Origin: Dehalococcoidia bacterium
GTDB lineage: Bacteria; Chloroflexota; Dehalococcoidia; GIF9; UBA5629
Reading direction: 5' to 3'
Length of the DNA stretch: 37,593 nt
Assembly (NCBI GenBank): GCA_016927965.1
Contig: JAFGLP010000031.1
Coordinates: 1 to 37,593 of the forward strand
The translations under genes were made by a program, and so were the position numbers. The stretch's first letter is position 1; every line of letters begins with the position of its first letter. Below are positions 35,399-37,593 of this stretch, piece by piece. Under the pieces are notes generated by a model, which was given only the letters and a program-made list of their open reading frames with translations, did no database searches and was not told the DNA's origin.

Positions 35399-36469
35399 AT
35401 GGCATTAATGAACAGCGAACAGACTGCACAATTAAACTTGCATCACCGGCGCACTATCAGGGCGATAATTACGATAAGTATTTCAGCCTCGGTGCTAGTA
35501 TTAATCGCACTATTCTCAATAGCCATTGGCAGCACGGATATCCCGTTACCGGATATTATTAATATCCTTATACAGAAGTTTATAGCTACGGGATTTGATA
35601 TAGATTACCCTTCCAGTATAAATACTATTCTTTTTGATATCCGTCTCCCCCGCATCATAATGGCCGGGCTTGTCGGAGCAGCACTTGCTGTAGCCGGCGC
35701 AGCCTACCAGGGAATGTTTCACAATCCGCTGGCCGATCCTTATCTTACCGGAGTTTCACAGGGAGCAGCATTAGGCGCCGTAATCGGTTTCTTGATCCCG
35801 GCTAATATCCCGTCTATATATATACCTTTGCTTGCATTTGTTGGGGCCGTCCTTTGTGTCGTTGCCGTATTTTTCATAGCGCGGGCAGGTAAAATAGTAC
35901 CTGTCACAACACTGATACTGGGTGGAGTAGCACTCGGCGCATTTTTATCTTCGATAACTTCCTACCTTATCACGATATCCGGCAACAAGGTACATAACAT
36001 TATTTTCTGGCTCCTTGGCACCTTTTCTCTGGCCGACTGGTGGAGTGTAGCAATAATCGCGCCATATATTATCTGCGGAATAATTGTTATCATTTTCTTT
36101 TCGCGACCACTTAATGTTATGCAACTCGATGAAGAGCAAGCCCAACAGCTCGGAATCAACGTTGAAACAGTCAAAATAATCATCTTGTTAGCTGCTACAA
36201 TCTCTACTGCAGCAGCAGTGTGTTTTTGCGGAACAATCGGTTTCGTCGGCATAATAGTGCCGCATGCTGTACGCATCATTTTCGGTCCTGACTACAGGCT
36301 GCTACTGCCAATGTCTATGCTGACCGGCGCCGGATTTTTAATACTCGCTGATACAGCATCCAGGACATTACTTTCCCCAACAGAGATCCCGGTCGGAGTT
36401 ATCACAGCTTTAATCGGGGCGCCATTTTTCCTGTATATACTCCGGAAAAGAAAACAGGCGGTGTTTTAA
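35399..36469 (+). CDS. btuC: Corrinoid ABC transporter permease BtuC (FecCD family)
   Basis: BtuC forms the membrane channel for corrinoid import. The 356-residue protein has the FecCD-family signature segments: DIRLPRIIMAGLVGAALAVA, then YQGMFHNPLADPYLTGVSQG, GFVGIIVPHAVRI and ILADTASR, with about ten membrane helices. The ATG follows AGGGA. It shares an operon with the large surface protein upstream and btuD downstream (stop and start overlap in TAATG). Substrate assignment rests on the riboswitch. Confidence 0.93.
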   Translation: MALMNSEQTAQLNLHHRRTIRAIITISISASVLVLIALFSIAIGSTDIPLPDIINILIQKFIATGFDIDYPSSINTILFDIRLPRIIMAGLVGAALAVAGAAYQGMFHNPLADPYLTGVSQGAALGAVIGFLIPANIPSIYIPLLAFVGAVLCVVAVFFIARAGKIVPVTTLILGGVALGAFLSSITSYLITISGNKVHNIIFWLLGTFSLADWWSVAIIAPYIICGIIVIIFFSRPLNVMQLDEEQAQQLGINVETVKIIILLAATISTAAAVCFCGTIGFVGIIVPHAVRIIFGPDYRLLLPMSMLTGAGFLILADTASRTLLSPTEIPVGVITALIGAPFFLYILRKRKQAVF

Positions 36470-37272
36470 TGTCCAAATTAGTCATGTTAAATGCCCAATT
36501 CAAATATGGCAAAACCGTTGTCCTGTCAGATGTCAACTTTGAAACACATCCCGGAGAATTCCTAGGTATTATCGGACCAAACGGCTCCGGCAAGAGTACT
36601 CTCCTTAAAGGCATGGCAAATCTTATTCGTGCCAGCAATGGCAGCATAATGCTGGACGGCATAAATATAAGTAATCATACCCGCACATTTATTGCTCAAA
36701 GAATTGCATTTGTCCCACAATACGCGGTACTGCCTGACCTCTTCACCGTAATAGACATAGTGCTCATGGGGAGGACGCCCCACCTCGGTCTTTTAAGATA
36801 TGAAAGCAGCAAGGATATCAACATAGCCCTGAAGGCACTAGACGTAACCCACACAGCACACCTGGCAAATAAACGTATTAATCAAATATCGGGAGGAGAA
36901 AGGCAGCGCGTACTGATTGCACGTGCACTGGCACAGGAGGCCACAATTTTATTGCTTGATGAACCTACCGCCAACCTTGATATTAATTACCAGGCGGAAG
37001 TTCTCAACTTTCTTATCAAACTTTGCAGAGATGATAATTTTACGGTCGTTGCTGCGCTGCACGACCTCAACCTTGCATCCCAGTACTGCAGTCAGATCAT
37101 TATGCTTAAACAGGGACAAGTATGGAAATGCGGTAAACCGTCCGATATTATTAATTCAGATTCCATTAATGATGTCTTCGGCACTGTCAGCAGCGTCCAG
37201 ATATGTCGGCACCCTGCCAACGGGCTGCCGGCAGTTTTGTTAACACCTTCCGATACGAACGGCAGTAAGTAA
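36469..37272 (+). CDS. btuD: Corrinoid ABC transporter ATP-binding protein BtuD
   Basis: BtuD is the ATPase partner of BtuC. The 267 residues show Walker A GPNGSGKST, the Q-loop (FVPQYAVLPDLF), the signature ISGGERQRV, Walker B ILLLDEPTANLD and the switch His (ALHDLNLA), as in the FecE/BtuD subgroup. Its ATG overlaps the btuC stop by one base, so translation is coupled. No clear terminator follows. Confidence 0.94.
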   Translation: MSKLVMLNAQFKYGKTVVLSDVNFETHPGEFLGIIGPNGSGKSTLLKGMANLIRASNGSIMLDGINISNHTRTFIAQRIAFVPQYAVLPDLFTVIDIVLMGRTPHLGLLRYESSKDINIALKALDVTHTAHLANKRINQISGGERQRVLIARALAQEATILLLDEPTANLDINYQAEVLNFLIKLCRDDNFTVVAALHDLNLASQYCSQIIMLKQGQVWKCGKPSDIINSDSINDVFGTVSSVQICRHPANGLPAVLLTPSDTNGSK

Positions 37273-37492
37273 TTACGCCGGTAACTTACAGAAATACGTT
37301 TTCATTTGCCAGTCAATATATCGCTGTCCGTGACGCCAGTGCCTGGAATAATATACCGCCGGCTCAGTTTCGCACACTATAATCAACGCATCACACTCTT
37401 ATCATATTGGTCCACGCACGCCAACATTGACTTAAAGCTCTTAATATATAATGTATACATGATGTTAGGTAATGTAGTTATGTTATTTTCAA

Positions 37493-37521
37493 TTGACACC
37501 CCCTGTGTCTTGGGCTACAAT
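37493..37521 (+). promoter_or_regulatory. Promoter of the partial right-edge gene
   Basis: A perfect TTGACA (37493-37498) and TACAAT (37516-37521, five of six) are 17 bases apart, about 31 bases ahead of an ATG with a perfect AGGAGG site (37542-37547). The 220 bases between btuD and this promoter hold nothing else I can support. Confidence 0.8.
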
Positions 37522-37552
37522 CCAAATGAGCCGTACTGCTCAGGAGGATCCA

Positions 37553-37593
37553 ATGAAAGAAATGCAAATTGACAGCATACGGGTCAGTCTCAT
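37553..37593 (+). CDS. Partial start of a DUF151 bifunctional-nuclease-like gene
   Basis: Only the first 13 codons are in the window: MKEMQIDSIRVSL. The ATG lies five bases after AGGAGG and behind a strong promoter. The sequence closely resembles the start of DUF151 proteins (typically M-x-E-M-x-x-D-S-I-R-V-S), described as bifunctional nucleases in some organisms. The stretch is too short for certainty, and the rest lies beyond the window. Confidence 0.6.
   Translation, partial: MKEMQIDSIRVSL

Overview
The window (about 37.6 kb) looks like a bacterial chromosome segment of moderate GC. It most resembles an anaerobic Chloroflexota lineage such as Dehalococcoidia. This rests on a 5S rRNA gene apart from any 23S gene, a corrinoid-salvage locus (btuF, B12 riboswitch, btuC, btuD) close to an ECF-type cobalt transporter, and the overall protein flavour. 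The placement is inference; no 16S rRNA is present. I see no prophage, insertion sequence, CRISPR array or tRNA.

Region 1 (1-9.6 kb, minus strand) is information processing. It holds rpoB-rpoC, a strong intrinsic terminator, ruvB with its own extended -10 promoter, and a free-standing 5S rRNA with its own promoter. Region 2 (9.6-16 kb) is replication. holB and ricT (PSP1 family) lie on the plus strand. Converging on them is a minus-strand operon: rplI, dnaB, a DnaD-domain protein, a DnaC-type loader with two AAA+ modules in one chain, and an HNH nuclease.

Region 3 (16.3-18.9 kb, plus) starts at a perfect TTGACA-N17-TATAAT promoter and runs yceD (DUF177), rpmF, a FabD homologue, nusB and an acyl-carrier-protein homologue. 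The FabD homologue has lost both catalytic residues (Ser to Gly, His to Tyr). The ACP homologue has lost the phosphopantetheine serine (Ser to Pro). Both reading frames are intact. A paired, catalytically dead malonyltransferase and carrier protein is the most unexpected thing here.

Region 4 (18.9-25.1 kb) has mfd, a stand-alone Lrp/AsnC effector-binding domain, a TspO-family membrane protein, a SAM methyltransferase, a Cys-rich DUF3795-like protein that seems to start at ACG, and nadC. Region 5 (25.1-30.2 kb, minus) has dtd, a Fur-family regulator and cbiM-PDGLE protein-cbiQ-cbiO for cobalt/nickel uptake, then a CoA-disulfide-reductase-like flavoprotein gene upstream of dtd, beyond a gap holding an unexplained nested inverted repeat.

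Region 6 (30.7-37.3 kb, plus) is corrinoid uptake. btuF has its own promoter. It is followed by a cobalamin riboswitch with a terminator-type expression platform, a 1087-residue membrane-anchored surface protein with Asp-box and fibronectin-like segments, then btuC and btuD. The large protein sits in one riboswitch-controlled unit with the transporter, so it is a candidate unrecognised partner in corrinoid acquisition. The window ends 41 bases into a gene whose start resembles the DUF151 bifunctional-nuclease family.
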